From the NCBI RefSeq assembly GCF_003576595.1, contig NZ_NQOU01000002.1, forward strand, positions 372,001-436,000: DNA of 64,000 bases, in the 5' to 3' direction. This document shows, in pieces, positions 16,103-25,909 of this stretch; within the stretch, counting starts at the first letter, position 1; the number at the start of each line of letters is the position of its first letter. Made by a program: the position numbers and the translations under genes. Under the pieces are notes generated by a model, which was not told the origin of the DNA, searched no databases, and saw only the letters and a program-made list of their open reading frames with translations. The DNA comes from Neopusillimonas maritima. GTDB lineage: Bacteria > Pseudomonadota > Gammaproteobacteria > Burkholderiales > Burkholderiaceae_B.

Positions 16103-17340
16103 CGGAACCTTTACGCAAGCCGCCACGCAAAAACCCGGTTGCCCGCACGCGGCAACCCACACACCCGCCCGGCGCACGCAGCCGACGCGCACTGGGATTA
16201 ACGGCCGCCGCCGCGCAGGGTGATTTCAAACTGCAGGTATGCCAGTCGTGCAGCGCCGTGCAATACCCGCCGCGTGAAGTGTGTCACGAATGCTTGTCGG
16301 AACAACTGCAATGGTCGCCCGTAGACCCGCGCGGCACCTTGCTGGCCGGCACCACGCTGGATCACAGCAACGACCTGTACTTCCGCGAACGCCTGCCTTG
16401 GCGTGTGGGCACCGTCATCATGAACGCCGGTCCGTCGGTGGTGGCCCATATCCATGGCGACTGCACCGACGGCGACCCCGTTCGCTTAAGCCTTAAACTC
16501 GATCGCAGCGGCCAGGCTGTAATGGTGGCCCTGCCTGCTTCGCCCACCCCCCACATGGAAGATGATCCCGTGCTGCGTGAAAACACCTGTGATCCCAAAT
16601 TCCGCCGTGCCCTGGTCACCGACGGCAAAACCGCCATTGGTCAGGCCGTGGTGAAGGCCCTGCTGGACGCCGGCGCCACTACCGTTTTCGTGGGCGACCC
16701 CGAAGTCTGGAAGAAAGACGCCGCATTTGATCGGCTATGCGACGACGAACGTGTTCAGGTGCACGCCTTACACGTAACCGACATGGATTCTATTGAGCGT
16801 ATATCGCGTGAAATAGGCGGCAAAGTCGAGATTCTGGTAAACACGGCCAACCATGAGCGCGAAGGCGGCATTCTGTTCAACCGCGACTTCATGAAAGCAC
16901 ACGACACAATGAACACCAATTGCCTGGGCCTGATGCGCCTGGCCCAGCATTTCGGCCCCGCCATGGCCGGGCGCGCCTCCGACGGCGTGAACAGCGCCGT
17001 GGCCTGGGTGAATATCTTGTCGGTTTATGCGCACATGAACCTGCCCTCGCGCGGCATGTGGTCTACGTCGCAAGCGGCGGCGCTGTCTGTCAGCCAATGC
17101 CTGCGCAACGAGTTTCGGCCCGCCGGCGTGCGTGTGGTGAATGTGTTTAGCGGCCCGGTCGACCACGAATGGGAGCAACGCACGCCACCCCCGCGCGTAC
17201 AACCTGCAGCCATTGCCAAAGCACTGGTAAAGGCATTACAAGACGGTACGGAAGACGTTTATGTAGGCGATGTGGCCAAGGAAGTACAGGCGCTGCTGAA
17301 AGACAACCCGAAAGGGCTGGAGCGCGAGCTAGGGCAATAA
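16099..17340 (+). CDS. Fusion of DUF35 zinc-ribbon/OB-fold domain with a catalytically degenerate SDR domain
   Basis: A 413-residue two-domain protein. Residues about 40-150 form a DUF35 module: zinc-ribbon cysteines 48, 51, 62 and 65 (CQSC and CHEC) and an OB fold (GTLLAGTTLDHSNDLYFRER). DUF35 proteins assist thiolase-fold enzymes. Residues about 165-400 have a short-chain dehydrogenase fold, but the cofactor motif is TDGKTAIG (174-181), NNAG is NTAN (248-251), and the Tyr/Lys pair is Trp321/Gln325, leaving only Ser308. It should be inactive as a dehydrogenase. The arrangement recalls BbsA plus the pseudoenzyme BbsC of benzylsuccinate oxidation. ATGA overlap with the thiolase-fold gene supports the start. 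Confidence 0.85.
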   Translation: MTEPLRKPPRKNPVARTRQPTHPPGARSRRALGLTAAAAQGDFKLQVCQSCSAVQYPPREVCHECLSEQLQWSPVDPRGTLLAGTTLDHSNDLYFRERLPWRVGTVIMNAGPSVVAHIHGDCTDGDPVRLSLKLDRSGQAVMVALPASPTPHMEDDPVLRENTCDPKFRRALVTDGKTAIGQAVVKALLDAGATTVFVGDPEVWKKDAAFDRLCDDERVQVHALHVTDMDSIERISREIGGKVEILVNTANHEREGGILFNRDFMKAHDTMNTNCLGLMRLAQHFGPAMAGRASDGVNSAVAWVNILSVYAHMNLPSRGMWSTSQAAALSVSQCLRNEFRPAGVRVVNVFSGPVDHEWEQRTPPPRVQPAAIAKALVKALQDGTEDVYVGDVAKEVQALLKDNPKGLERELGQ

Positions 17341-17360
17341 CACAAAATGAAGGATGAACC

Positions 17361-18146
17361 ATGAGCACGACCGTTTTAGCGCAATTCATGGCCGAGCTGC
17401 TCAGCGGCAAAATCAAGCTGGTGGATTTAACCGAAACGCTTACGCCCGACTTTCCCACCATTGTGCTGCCGCCGGAATTTGGGCAGGCCTGGCCGTTTCG
17501 GGTGGAAGAGATCTCGCGCTACGACGAGCGCGGCCCCGGCTGGTACTGGAACAATTTTTCCATGTCGGAGCACACCGGCACCCACTTCGACGCCCCTGTG
17601 CATTGGGTCAGCGGCAAAGACCAGCCCAACAACAGCGTCGATACCATTCCTATTGACGCCTTCATTGCCGAAGCCTGCGTCATCGATTGCTCGGCCGAGT
17701 CCGCCGCCAACCCCGACTTCCTGCTCACCATTGATTTTGTAAAGCAATGGGAAGAAAAGCACGGCCGCATCAAGGAACGGTCGTGGGTGTTCATGCGTAC
17801 CGACTGGTCCAAACGCGACAAACCGGGCGATTACCTGAACATGACCGAAGACGGCGCCCATTCCCCCGGCCCCGACGCCGAAGTGGTGCCGTGGCTAATT
17901 AAGGAGCGTAATGTGCACGGTTTCGGTACAGAGTCGGTGGGCACCGACGCCGGCCAGGCCCAGCATCTTGACCCACCCTTCCCCTGCCACTACTACATGC
18001 ACGGCAACAACCGGTACGGTTTGCAATGCATGACCAACCTGGATCAACTACCCGCCACGGGGGCGGTCATTTTCTCCGCCCCGTTAAAGATTCGCAGTGG
18101 CTCAGGCAGCCCGTTGCGCGTGCTGGCACTCACTCCGAACGTGTAA
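17361..18146 (+). CDS. Cyclase-family metal-dependent hydrolase (kynurenine formamidase/isatin hydrolase-like)
   Basis: A 261-residue protein with the family metal-binding signature HTGTHFDAPVH (71-81) and a second conserved region GVGTDAGQAQHLDPPFPCHY near the C-terminus (family Glu/His positions). Members hydrolyse N-formylkynurenine, isatin, or other cyclic amides and lactones with Mn2+/Zn2+. Within this operon it could open a lactam or lactone ring, or hydrolyse a CoA-independent intermediate; the sequence does not decide. The start ATG follows GGATGA and lies 20 bp after the DUF35/SDR gene. Confidence 0.85.
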   Translation: MSTTVLAQFMAELLSGKIKLVDLTETLTPDFPTIVLPPEFGQAWPFRVEEISRYDERGPGWYWNNFSMSEHTGTHFDAPVHWVSGKDQPNNSVDTIPIDAFIAEACVIDCSAESAANPDFLLTIDFVKQWEEKHGRIKERSWVFMRTDWSKRDKPGDYLNMTEDGAHSPGPDAEVVPWLIKERNVHGFGTESVGTDAGQAQHLDPPFPCHYYMHGNNRYGLQCMTNLDQLPATGAVIFSAPLKIRSGSGSPLRVLALTPNV

Positions 18147-18221
18147 GCGGCACCACGACTCATTACATACCCATACCGATTTATCGCATACCTATAAAGC
18201 GCTTTTTGCAGGAGCAAAAAC

Positions 18222-18950
18222 ATGACCCAGAACCTTGTTGCCATTGTCACCGGAGGCAGTGCCGGCATTGGCGCCGAAATTGCGCATCAAATGCTGGATG
18301 CGGGTTATGAAGTCATTTCCATGGCACGCCGCGACCCCGAGTTCAGCCACCCGAAACTCACCAGTGTAAAAGTGGATTTGCTCGACGCCAAAGCCACCGA
18401 GCAGGCCAGCCGGGAAATCGCCCGCCAACATGGCATAACGCATGTGGTTCACAACGCCGGCGTCATCTGGCCCAACCTGCTGCCCGATGTAAAACAGGAA
18501 GAGCTGCAAGGCCTGACGCAAATTCATTTGGGCGCCGCCATTACGTTGGTGCAGGCGTGCCTGCCGCACATGGAATCGCAGAATTTTGGGCGTATTGTGC
18601 TGATGTCATCGCGTGGGGCATTGGGCCTGCCCACCCGTACCGCCTACTCCGCCACCAAGGCCGGCATGGTGGGCATGGCCCGCACCTGGTCGCTGGAATT
18701 GGCGCCCAAAGGGATTACCGTGAACGTGGTGGCGCCCGGCCCCATTCAAACCGATATGTTCTACGATGTGGTCCCCGCCGGCAGCGAGCGTGAACAAAAC
18801 ATTGCCAAAGGCATTCCCGTTCAACGCCTGGGTCGTGCCGACGATGTGGCCCGCGCCGTCATGTTCTTTTCCGACCCGGACAACAGTTTTATTACCGGGC
18901 AAACGCTGTATGTATGCGGCGGGGCCAGCGTAAGTTCGGTCACAATCTGA
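18222..18950 (+). CDS. SDR family oxidoreductase (intact active site)
   Basis: A 242-residue classical short-chain dehydrogenase with all motifs: TGGSAGIG (10-17) for NAD(P), HNAG (77-80), catalytic Ser at about 130 (MSSRGALG), and Tyr142-x3-Lys146 in AYSATKAG. The C-terminus GRADDVARAVMFFSDPDNSF is typical. A good AGGAG site precedes the ATG. It may pair with the degenerate SDR domain encoded upstream, as active and inactive SDR subunits do in BbsCD; that is inferred from gene content. A 3-hydroxyacyl-CoA or diol dehydrogenation step would fit the pathway. Confidence 0.93.
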   Translation: MTQNLVAIVTGGSAGIGAEIAHQMLDAGYEVISMARRDPEFSHPKLTSVKVDLLDAKATEQASREIARQHGITHVVHNAGVIWPNLLPDVKQEELQGLTQIHLGAAITLVQACLPHMESQNFGRIVLMSSRGALGLPTRTAYSATKAGMVGMARTWSLELAPKGITVNVVAPGPIQTDMFYDVVPAGSEREQNIAKGIPVQRLGRADDVARAVMFFSDPDNSFITGQTLYVCGGASVSSVTI

Positions 18951-18961
18951 ACGAAGTCGGC

Positions 18962-20146
18962 ATGAAACCCAGTTCCACTGAGCGGCGCAACGTACTGGTA
19001 CTGGCCAGCAGCCAAAGCCTGTTCACCATTACCACCATCACGGTCATGACGCTGGCCAGTGTCATTGGCCTGAAGCTTAGCCCCGACCCGGATTTAGCGA
19101 CACTGCCCATTGCCGTCATGATGCTGGCCACGGTGGTTACCACGCTACCCGCTTCCTTGCTGATGAAGCGCATCGGGCGGCGCAACGGGTTCATGCTGGG
19201 TACGCTCTGCGGCATTATCGGCAGCGCGCTCATGTTGCTGGGAACGGCGCAAACGTCGTTTTTCTACTTTTGCGCCGGCATGCTCATGATTGGCCTGTAC
19301 CAAAGCTTCGCCATGTACTACCGCTTTGCCGCAGCCGATGTGGCACGCGCCGAATTTCGCAGCCGCGCGGTATCTTATGTAATGGCGGGCGGTGTGATCT
19401 CGGCCGTTATCGGGCCGTTGAACGCTCGATTTGCGCTGGATTGGCTGCCAAACATCCCCATGGGGGGTCCTTTTCTGGTCACTACCGTTCTGGCCGTGGC
19501 CGCCACCGCACTGTTGCTCACCCTGCGCATTCCGGCCAACCCTCCCGGCGAACCGACAACCGACAGCACCACCACCCGCCCGCTTTCCATCATTGCCCGC
19601 GACCCCCGCTTTTTCCCCGCCATTGCGGGCAGCAGCATCTGCTTTTCACTGATGACGCTGTACATGACGATCACGCCGTTGGGCATGCAAGAACAGGGCT
19701 TCAACATGGCCGCCATTACCATGGTGGTGCAAAGCCAGGTGCTGGCCATGTTTATCCCCGCCTTTTTCACCGGTACGCTCATCGCCCGTTATGGACTTCA
19801 ACGCATTTTATGGATTGGCCTAGGGCTGTTAAGCATCGCCATGGTCATTGGCGCACTTAGCCACACTGTGCCCGTGTACATGGCATCACGCATTACATTG
19901 GGCATTGGCTGGAATTTTCTGTTTGTAGGCAGTGCAGTGTTGCTGTCGCATACTCACAAACCCGCCGAACGAGGCAAAGTACAAGGAATGAACGACCTTA
20001 CGCTTTTCAGCTTGGTTACTTTAGGGTCGATCAGCGCCGCGGCACTGCTACAACGGCTGGGCTGGAACGGCATACACTTGGCATCGCTGATACCTTTGGC
20101 GCTTGTGGCAGTTTTGCTATTGCGTATGCAGTGGCGTCGTATTTAA
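18962..20146 (+). CDS. Major facilitator superfamily transporter
   Basis: A 394-residue membrane protein with about 12 helices. The inter-helix 2/3 loop holds the MFS-like LLMKRIGRRNGFMLG (about 62-76). A central cytoplasmic loop (about 195-210, PANPPGEPTTDSTTTRP) splits the two six-helix halves. It ends LLLRMQWRRI. The ATG at 18962 is preferred to an in-frame start at 18914 that lies inside the SDR gene. As the last gene of the operon it probably imports the aromatic or heterocyclic growth substrate or exports an intermediate. Direction and substrate cannot be read from sequence. Confidence 0.9.
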   Translation: MKPSSTERRNVLVLASSQSLFTITTITVMTLASVIGLKLSPDPDLATLPIAVMMLATVVTTLPASLLMKRIGRRNGFMLGTLCGIIGSALMLLGTAQTSFFYFCAGMLMIGLYQSFAMYYRFAAADVARAEFRSRAVSYVMAGGVISAVIGPLNARFALDWLPNIPMGGPFLVTTVLAVAATALLLTLRIPANPPGEPTTDSTTTRPLSIIARDPRFFPAIAGSSICFSLMTLYMTITPLGMQEQGFNMAAITMVVQSQVLAMFIPAFFTGTLIARYGLQRILWIGLGLLSIAMVIGALSHTVPVYMASRITLGIGWNFLFVGSAVLLSHTHKPAERGKVQGMNDLTLFSLVTLGSISAAALLQRLGWNGIHLASLIPLALVAVLLLRMQWRRI

Positions 20147-20293
20147 ATTTCTCGTAGTGATAAAAGAGGCCTACTCAAATAGACATAGCACTCAAGATTG
20201 AGTATAGTTTTCACATCCAGCCCTTAGCAGTAAGCGCCACACTTTATCGCGTGGTTGCCGAACCTCTGGGCTTTCTTTTTTGGAAAGCCTTGC

Positions 20294-20983
20294 ATGTCCG
20301 CAGCCATCCTGATCGACGGTGCTTATTTCATTAAGCGATTTAGAAAAATTGAGCCGCACAATGCCTACAACAGTAGACGCATTGCAGACATGGCTTTTCG
20401 ATATGCATTAATGCACCTTACTGATCGATCAGCCAAACTATCGTTATACCGAATTTTCTTCTATGACTGCCCTCCGGTAGAAAAGAAAATGCACAACCCC
20501 ATATCGGGTAAGGCAGTTAATTTCGGCGCCTCGAAAGAGGCCTTGTTCCGACGAGAATTACATGAACAATTAAAACGGAAACGAAAACTTGCATTAAGAC
20601 TTGGAACGCTAGCCCACGCCGATTGGGCTTTCAAACCTGCAGTCGAGTCGCAACTATTAAAAGGTAAGAAAAGCTTCGAAAACATTACTGATACGGACGT
20701 CGCGCTGGACGCACGTCAAAAAGGCGTGGATATGCGTATCGGCCTCGACATCGCATCATTAACGTTCAAAAAACAAGTCAGCAAAATTATTCTTATGGCT
20801 GGAGATGCCGACTTCGTACCTGCAGCAAAACTAGCTCGTCGTGAAGGCATCGACTTTGTTCTGGATCCCATGCGCCAAACGATTCCATCTGACTTAAACG
20901 AGCACATCGACGGCCTTCGATCAGTATGCGCCAAGCCCCCGAAACTGCGTGCTATTAACGCAGCTGATACTCAAACGTGCTAA
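20294..20983 (+). CDS. NYN domain (PIN-like ribonuclease fold) protein
   Basis: A 229-residue protein of the NYN/LabA-DUF88 family, a PIN-like nuclease fold. The acidic motifs fit: AAILIDGAYFIKRF at the start (Asp), KGVDMRIGLDIASL and the strand-loop LMAGDADFVPAAKLA (GDxDF), then SRR/GIDFVLDP. Such proteins usually cleave RNA. It stands alone after the catabolic operon, is clearly richer in A/T than its neighbours, and overlaps the convergent SIMPL gene by 29 bp. ATG 20294 is chosen since the upstream in-frame residues do not look like the family. Could be a phage-defence or RNA-turnover gene; no partner is visible. Confidence 0.82.
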   Translation: MSAAILIDGAYFIKRFRKIEPHNAYNSRRIADMAFRYALMHLTDRSAKLSLYRIFFYDCPPVEKKMHNPISGKAVNFGASKEALFRRELHEQLKRKRKLALRLGTLAHADWAFKPAVESQLLKGKKSFENITDTDVALDARQKGVDMRIGLDIASLTFKKQVSKIILMAGDADFVPAAKLARREGIDFVLDPMRQTIPSDLNEHIDGLRSVCAKPPKLRAINAADTQTC

Positions 20984-21671
20984 CCACGCGCAGGCGCTTT
21001 ACTTGCGAGGAAGGGTCGTCGTAATCAACGCCTTCACCGAAGATTTGAATGACACCCTGGTTGGCGTATTTCAAGGGGCCTAGCGAGGCCCCGGCGTCGG
21101 AGGCGAATTTTTCTGCTTGTTCGCGAGCATTATTCGTGGCTTCTTCCAGCAAAGGCGATTTGTGGTCGTTGAAACCGCGTAGCTGGTATTGCGGCCCCAT
21201 GCCGCCTTCAATCACCAGGCCTTCCTGAATTAATGGGTCGACCCCCAGGGCGGCTGCAGCCACCAGATCCACACGCGGTGTTTTCACCAGAACCTGCCCG
21301 GTGCCGGTATAACGAAAGGGTTGATCGGCCGCGGCGTATTCACGCGAATAGACGTCTTGCACTTGCAATGGGCGCACTTCCACTTCTTCATTGGTAAAGC
21401 CTTGGCCTTTCAGAAACGCCACAACCTTTTCACGGTCGGCCGACAAGGCGCGCTGCACGGCGCCGAAATCGTTGTCGGCGCGGCGAAAAGTTAACAGCCA
21501 TGAGGCGTAATCGCTTTTTACCTGAGCCTCGGCCAGGCCTTTTACCACCACGGTTCGGTCGGCCATGCGAAAGCGCTCCAGCCCTTTGCCAACTGACCAA
21601 CCACCGGCAGCTGTACCCGCCGCAACAGCAACCAGAATAACCAATGCCAAAAGTATTGTTGACGCGCGCAT
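20955..21671 (-). CDS. SIMPL domain (DUF541) membrane-anchored periplasmic protein
   Basis: A 238-residue protein with one N-terminal hydrophobic segment (about 5-24, ILLALVILVAVAAGTAAGG), acting as anchor or signal. A SIMPL/DUF541 domain follows (VVVKGLAEAQVKSDYASWLL at about 40-60, EATNNAREQAEKFASDAGAS later). The family is widespread, of unclear biochemical function, and sometimes tied to oxidative-stress defence. Its 3' end lies within the end of the NYN gene. Transcribed alone, downstream of a terminator belonging to the hydantoinase operon. Confidence 0.9.
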   Translation of the reverse strand: MRASTILLALVILVAVAAGTAAGGWSVGKGLERFRMADRTVVVKGLAEAQVKSDYASWLLTFRRADNDFGAVQRALSADREKVVAFLKGQGFTNEEVEVRPLQVQDVYSREYAAADQPFRYTGTGQVLVKTPRVDLVAAAALGVDPLIQEGLVIEGGMGPQYQLRGFNDHKSPLLEEATNNAREQAEKFASDAGASLGPLKYANQGVIQIFGEGVDYDDPSSQVKRLRVVSTFEYQLR

Positions 21672-21745
21672 GCCTTTCCCCGATCTTGTAAATTAGGCAA
21701 AGCGTACCGCGCAGCCGCCTGTTGTGCAATAACGTAAATACACGA

Positions 21746-21770
21746 AAACGCCCGCAACAGGCGGGCGTTT
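21746..21770 (-). terminator. Terminator of the hydantoinase/Liv operon
   Basis: Perfect 10-bp stem AAACGCCCGC/GCGGGCGTTT with a 5-base loop, continued by TTTTCG on the minus strand, 56 bp after the hydantoinase stop codon. Confidence 0.85.
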
Positions 21771-21825
21771 AATAATACTGCGCGGGCACCATCGTAGCCT
21801 TAGCACATAAAGCCAATACAACACA

Positions 21826-24800
21826 TTATGGCGCGCCGAACCCGCCGCCGCCCGGTGTCAGAATTTCAAAGCAATCACCCACCCCCAATTCCGCGCTGTC
21901 GGCATGCTTCATTTCTTCCACACGGCCGTCGGCGCGAATCACACGGCTTTCGCCTTTGGCCCCAGGTTGCGCCCCCGCCGCCCCAAACGCCGGGTGAATC
22001 CAGCCGTTGGCCAATAGGGACACCGTCATCGGCTCCAGGAAACGCAGCGTACGAATCCCGCCGTCGCCGCCTTTCCAGCGCCCCGCTCCGCCGGAGCCCC
22101 GGCGAATTTCATAACGCTCCAGGCGCACAGGAAAACGAAGTTCCAGTACTTCAGGGTCCGTCATGCGTGAATTGGTCATCTGGGTTTGCACCACCGATGT
22201 ACCGTTAAACCCTTCGGTTAGTTGGCCGTTCTCATCAAACCGTGCGCCCGCACCGGCGCCGCCGGAAACGGTTTCATAATATTGGTACTCGTCATTGCCG
22301 AAGGTAACGTTGTTCATGGTGGGCTGGCTGCCCGCATTCACACCCATGGCACCGTACAAAGCATTGGTTACGCAGGTTGAGGTTTCCACATTACCCGCCA
22401 CCACCGCCGCCGGATAACTGGGATTCAACATGGAGTCGTCGGGCACAATCAGCGTAATGGGTTTCAGGCCACCGGCGTTAATGGGGATATCGTCATCGAT
22501 CATGGTGCGGAACACATACAACACAGCGGCGGTGGTAACCGCACGCGGGGCATTGAAGTTATTCGGCAACTGTCCCGACGTGCCCGTGAAATCCACCGTG
22601 GCGCTGCGATTGGCATGATCCACCGTTAGCTTCACCTCAACCTTGGCACCGTTGTCCAGTTGCTGGGTGAAAACCCCATCTTTCAGGCGCGCAATCGCGC
22701 GACGCACCGACTCTTCCGCGTTATCTTGCACATGCTGCATGTAGGCGTGAACAACGTCCAGACCGAACGCGTCAACCATCTTCAGTAATTCTTCGCGGCC
22801 CTTTTCGTTAGCGGCAATTTGCGCGCGCAAGTCGGCCATATTCTGGTCGATATTACGCGCAGGGTAAGGCGCACCGGCCAGCAAATCGCGGAACTCCTGC
22901 TCGCGCAAGCGCCCGCCTTCCACCAGCCGGAAGTTGGTAATGAGCACCCCTTCTTCGTCGATGTTCGTGGAGTTCGCCGGCATGGAGCCGGGCGTTAGGC
23001 CGCCGATATCGGCATGGTGCCCGCGCGAACCCACGTAAAACAGAATATCTTTGCCTTGTGCATCGAATACCGGGGTCACCACAGTGACGTCAGGCAAGTG
23101 CGTGCCTCCGGCGTAAGGGTTATTCAATACATACACGTCACCGGGGCGCAGCTGCCCTTCGTTCGACGCCATAATGGCCTGAATACTGGCACTCATTGAA
23201 CCCAGATGCACCGGAATGTGTGGCGCATTGGCCACCAGGTCGCCCCTGGCATCGAAGATGGCGCAGGAAAAATCCAGACGCTCTTTAATGTTCACCGAAT
23301 ACGATGTGTTCTGTAGCCGGTAACCCATCTGTTCCGCAATCGACATGAACAGATTATTGAAGATCTCCAGCATCACCGGATCGGCCTGCGTGCCAATGGC
23401 GTAACGCTGCGGCCTTGGCACGGCGCGGTCAAGCACAATATCACCGCGCTGGGTAATGGTGGCGCGCCAACCGGGGTCGATTAACGTGGTGGCATTGGCA
23501 TCGGTAATAATGGCCGGCCCCAGCAACACGTCGTTTACTCGCAAATCGGCGCTGCGATACAGCGGGCAATCGCGCAACGCGCCTTCCGTGTGAATGCGCA
23601 CGGTGTCGAACGCTTCAGGCTTTTCCCCTTGCGCACGCGATGCCTTAACAAACACACCGGCGGCCTGACCGGACTCATCGCCAATCGCTTCAGCCACCAC
23701 TTTTTCAATCACCAGGCGGCGATCCGGCATTAAGAATGAAAAGCGCATGGAATAGGCTTTTTCAAACACCGAACGCATCGAGGCAGTGTTATCCAGCGCC
23801 ACCGGTAACGACGTATCGGTCCCTTCATAGCGCAAGTACAAGCGTCGCTCAACCCGAATATGGTCGGGCGAAATATGCTGCTCAAGCAATTCGTCGCGTG
23901 CCTTGGCCGACAATTCATTCAACACCAGGCGCGCCTGTGCTTCACCGTCTTCATCCCACACTGCTTCAATGGAGCGCTCGCGGATGGCGGTTGACGCCGC
24001 CAAACCCATGCCATAAGCCGACAACACACCAGCCAGCGGGTGCACCAGCACACGCGGCATCCCCAGTGCGTCAGCCACACGGCAGGCATGCTGGCCGCCC
24101 GCCCCTCCGAAAGTGGTTAGCGTATAACGCGTGATATCGTAGCCGCGCTGCACGGAAATCTGTTTAATGGCGTTGGCCATATTCGAGACGGCAATATTCA
24201 AAAAGCCTTCAGCCAATTGCTCCGGCGTGGTGGGCTTACCCGTCTCTTTCGACACTGTTTCAGCCAACTGGGCAAAGCGCTGCTTAACAATATCAACATC
24301 CAGCGGCTCATTGGCATTCGGGCCGAACACCGATGGAAAATGCTGCGGTTGAATGCGCCCCAGCATAACGTTGGCGTCGGTCACCGTTAACGGACCGCCA
24401 CGCCGATAACACGCCGGCCCCGGGTTGGCCCCGGCCGACTCAGGCCCCACACGCAAGCGCGACCCGTCGAATTGCAGAATAGACCCCCCACCGGCGGCTA
24501 CCGTATGAATGCTCATCATGGGTGCACGAATGCGCACACCGGCAACCAAAGTATCGAAAGCCCGTTCATAATCGCCCGCGTAGTGCGACACATCAGTAGA
24601 GGTGCCACCCATATCGAAACCAATCACGCGGTCGAATCCGGCCGCTTCCGACACGCCGGCCATACCCACAATCCCGCCGGCCGGGCCGGACAACACCGAA
24701 TCCTTGCCCTGGAAAGTATGCGCGTCGGTGAGCCCGCCGCTGGACTGCATGAACTGCAGGCGCACGCCCGGCAGCGCCGACGCGACGCGATCGACATAGC

Positions 24801-25494
24801 GACGCAAGACCGGCGACAGATAAGCGTCAACCACGGTTGTATCGCCTCGCGCCACATAGCGAATCAGGGGTGACACTTCATGCGATACCGACACCTGGGT
24901 GAAACCGATTTCACGGGCCAGCACGCCCAGGCGGCGCTCATGACCAGGGTTGCGATAGCCATGCATTAAGGCAATCGCCACGGAACGCACACCAGTATTG
25001 AAGACGGCTTGAAATTGAGCGCGTGCAGCGGCTTCATCCAACGCCACCACGACTTCGCCCTGCGCATCCAGCCGCTCGTCGACTTCCACCACGGTTTCAT
25101 ACAACAGTTCGGGCAAGATAATTTCCCGGGCGAACAGGCGAGGCCGGTTTTGGTAGGCAATGCGCAATGCATCACGGAACCCTTTGGTGACAAACAGCGC
25201 CAGCCGCTCACCTTTGCGCTCCAGCAAGGCATTCGTGGCCACCGTCGTCCCCATCTTGACCACGTCAATCTTTTCGGCCGGTACGGTTTCACCGGGTTGT
25301 ACACCCAACAAACGACGAATCCCTTCCACCGCCGCGTCATCGTACTGTTCCGGGTTTTCAGAAAGCAGTTTGGCGGTCACTATTTCGCCGTCAGGTCGGC
25401 GCGCCACAATGTCGGTAAAGGTGCCGCCCCGATCAATCCAGAACTGCCAGCGCTCTTTGCCTACGGGTTCATTTGTTGCAGAAACGTTATTCAC
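21826..25494 (-). CDS. Fused hydantoinase A/B (5-oxoprolinase-type ATP-dependent amidohydrolase)
   Basis: A 1222-residue protein. The first half (about 15-690) is HyuA-like with the ATP-binding motifs IDRGGTFTD (20-28) and [11 protein letters not shown]. The second half (about 705-1220) is HyuB-like, starting [20 protein letters not shown] and including [18 protein letters not shown] and [18 protein letters not shown]. The single-chain form is the size of 5-oxoprolinase. These enzymes open 5-oxoproline, hydantoins or related lactams using ATP. Here it ends an operon with a dedicated importer and an SDH-like dehydrogenase, so the true substrate may be an imported cyclic amide that is oxidised first or afterwards. 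Confidence 0.92.
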   Translation of the reverse strand: MNNVSATNEPVGKERWQFWIDRGGTFTDIVARRPDGEIVTAKLLSENPEQYDDAAVEGIRRLLGVQPGETVPAEKIDVVKMGTTVATNALLERKGERLALFVTKGFRDALRIAYQNRPRLFAREIILPELLYETVVEVDERLDAQGEVVVALDEAAARAQFQAVFNTGVRSVAIALMHGYRNPGHERRLGVLAREIGFTQVSVSHEVSPLIRYVARGDTTVVDAYLSPVLRRYVDRVASALPGVRLQFMQSSGGLTDAHTFQGKDSVLSGPAGGIVGMAGVSEAAGFDRVIGFDMGGTSTDVSHYAGDYERAFDTLVAGVRIRAPMMSIHTVAAGGGSILQFDGSRLRVGPESAGANPGPACYRRGGPLTVTDANVMLGRIQPQHFPSVFGPNANEPLDVDIVKQRFAQLAETVSKETGKPTTPEQLAEGFLNIAVSNMANAIKQISVQRGYDITRYTLTTFGGAGGQHACRVADALGMPRVLVHPLAGVLSAYGMGLAASTAIRERSIEAVWDEDGEAQARLVLNELSAKARDELLEQHISPDHIRVERRLYLRYEGTDTSLPVALDNTASMRSVFEKAYSMRFSFLMPDRRLVIEKVVAEAIGDESGQAAGVFVKASRAQGEKPEAFDTVRIHTEGALRDCPLYRSADLRVNDVLLGPAIITDANATTLIDPGWRATITQRGDIVLDRAVPRPQRYAIGTQADPVMLEIFNNLFMSIAEQMGYRLQNTSYSVNIKERLDFSCAIFDARGDLVANAPHIPVHLGSMSASIQAIMASNEGQLRPGDVYVLNNPYAGGTHLPDVTVVTPVFDAQGKDILFYVGSRGHHADIGGLTPGSMPANSTNIDEEGVLITNFRLVEGGRLREQEFRDLLAGAPYPARNIDQNMADLRAQIAANEKGREELLKMVDAFGLDVVHAYMQHVQDNAEESVRRAIARLKDGVFTQQLDNGAKVEVKLTVDHANRSATVDFTGTSGQLPNNFNAPRAVTTAAVLYVFRTMIDDDIPINAGGLKPITLIVPDDSMLNPSYPAAVVAGNVETSTCVTNALYGAMGVNAGSQPTMNNVTFGNDEYQYYETVSGGAGAGARFDENGQLTEGFNGTSVVQTQMTNSRMTDPEVLELRFPVRLERYEIRRGSGGAGRWKGGDGGIRTLRFLEPMTVSLLANGWIHPAFGAAGAQPGAKGESRVIRADGRVEEMKHADSAELGVGDCFEILTPGGGGFGAP

Positions 25495-25517
25495 TGTGCT
25501 GATCTTTTTATTAAGTT

Positions 25518-25889
25518 TTATTCGTCGATATCCAGGCGCTCCTTCACGGGCGCAATTTCAGAGACCAGATCGCGAATCCGACTCTTGTTGTGCAAAGGCG
25601 CCACCTCGTGCTCCACGCCGGGTTTCATGCGTGCAATACAGGCATACACCACCTTGCCGTCAAACTCCATCATGCATTCTTTACACGCGTTGGCATTAAT
25701 ACAGGAATAACGAACCGCCAATGAATCGTCCAGGTGTTCACGCACCCACCGCAAGCCGTCCAGCAAGGAATCCGCCGCGCCGTCCGGCAATTCATAGCGT
25801 TGTGTAACGGTTTCACCTTTACCCACACCGCGTTTCACATTCAGCACAATTGTTTTGTTGCTTGATTCAGTCATCGTTATCTCGCTCAT
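25518..25889 (-). CDS. Stand-alone 2Fe-2S protein resembling the N-terminal half of SdhB/FrdB
   Basis: A protein of about 123 residues with the plant/SdhB-type [2Fe-2S] domain: ligands in [14 protein letters not shown] and a later Cys in VVYACIAR. The succinate-dehydrogenase iron-sulfur subunit normally continues into a 4Fe-4S/3Fe-4S domain; that half is absent and the protein ends in a short charged tail. It follows the SDH-like flavoprotein gene directly and is presumably its electron acceptor. Start uncertain: in-frame ATGs at 25910 (overlapping the flavoprotein stop), 25889 and 25874 are all possible. Confidence 0.85.
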   Translation of the reverse strand: MSEITMTESSNKTIVLNVKRGVGKGETVTQRYELPDGAADSLLDGLRWVREHLDDSLAVRYSCINANACKECMMEFDGKVVYACIARMKPGVEHEVAPLHNKSRIRDLVSEIAPVKERLDIDE

Positions 25890-25909
25890 TCGCGGGCTGT
25901 CGCCCAACA

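Noticed and set aside
21826-25494. Acetone or acetophenone carboxylase
   Set aside because: Those have separate alpha, beta and gamma subunits; here a single HyuA-HyuB chain is present and no gamma subunit gene.
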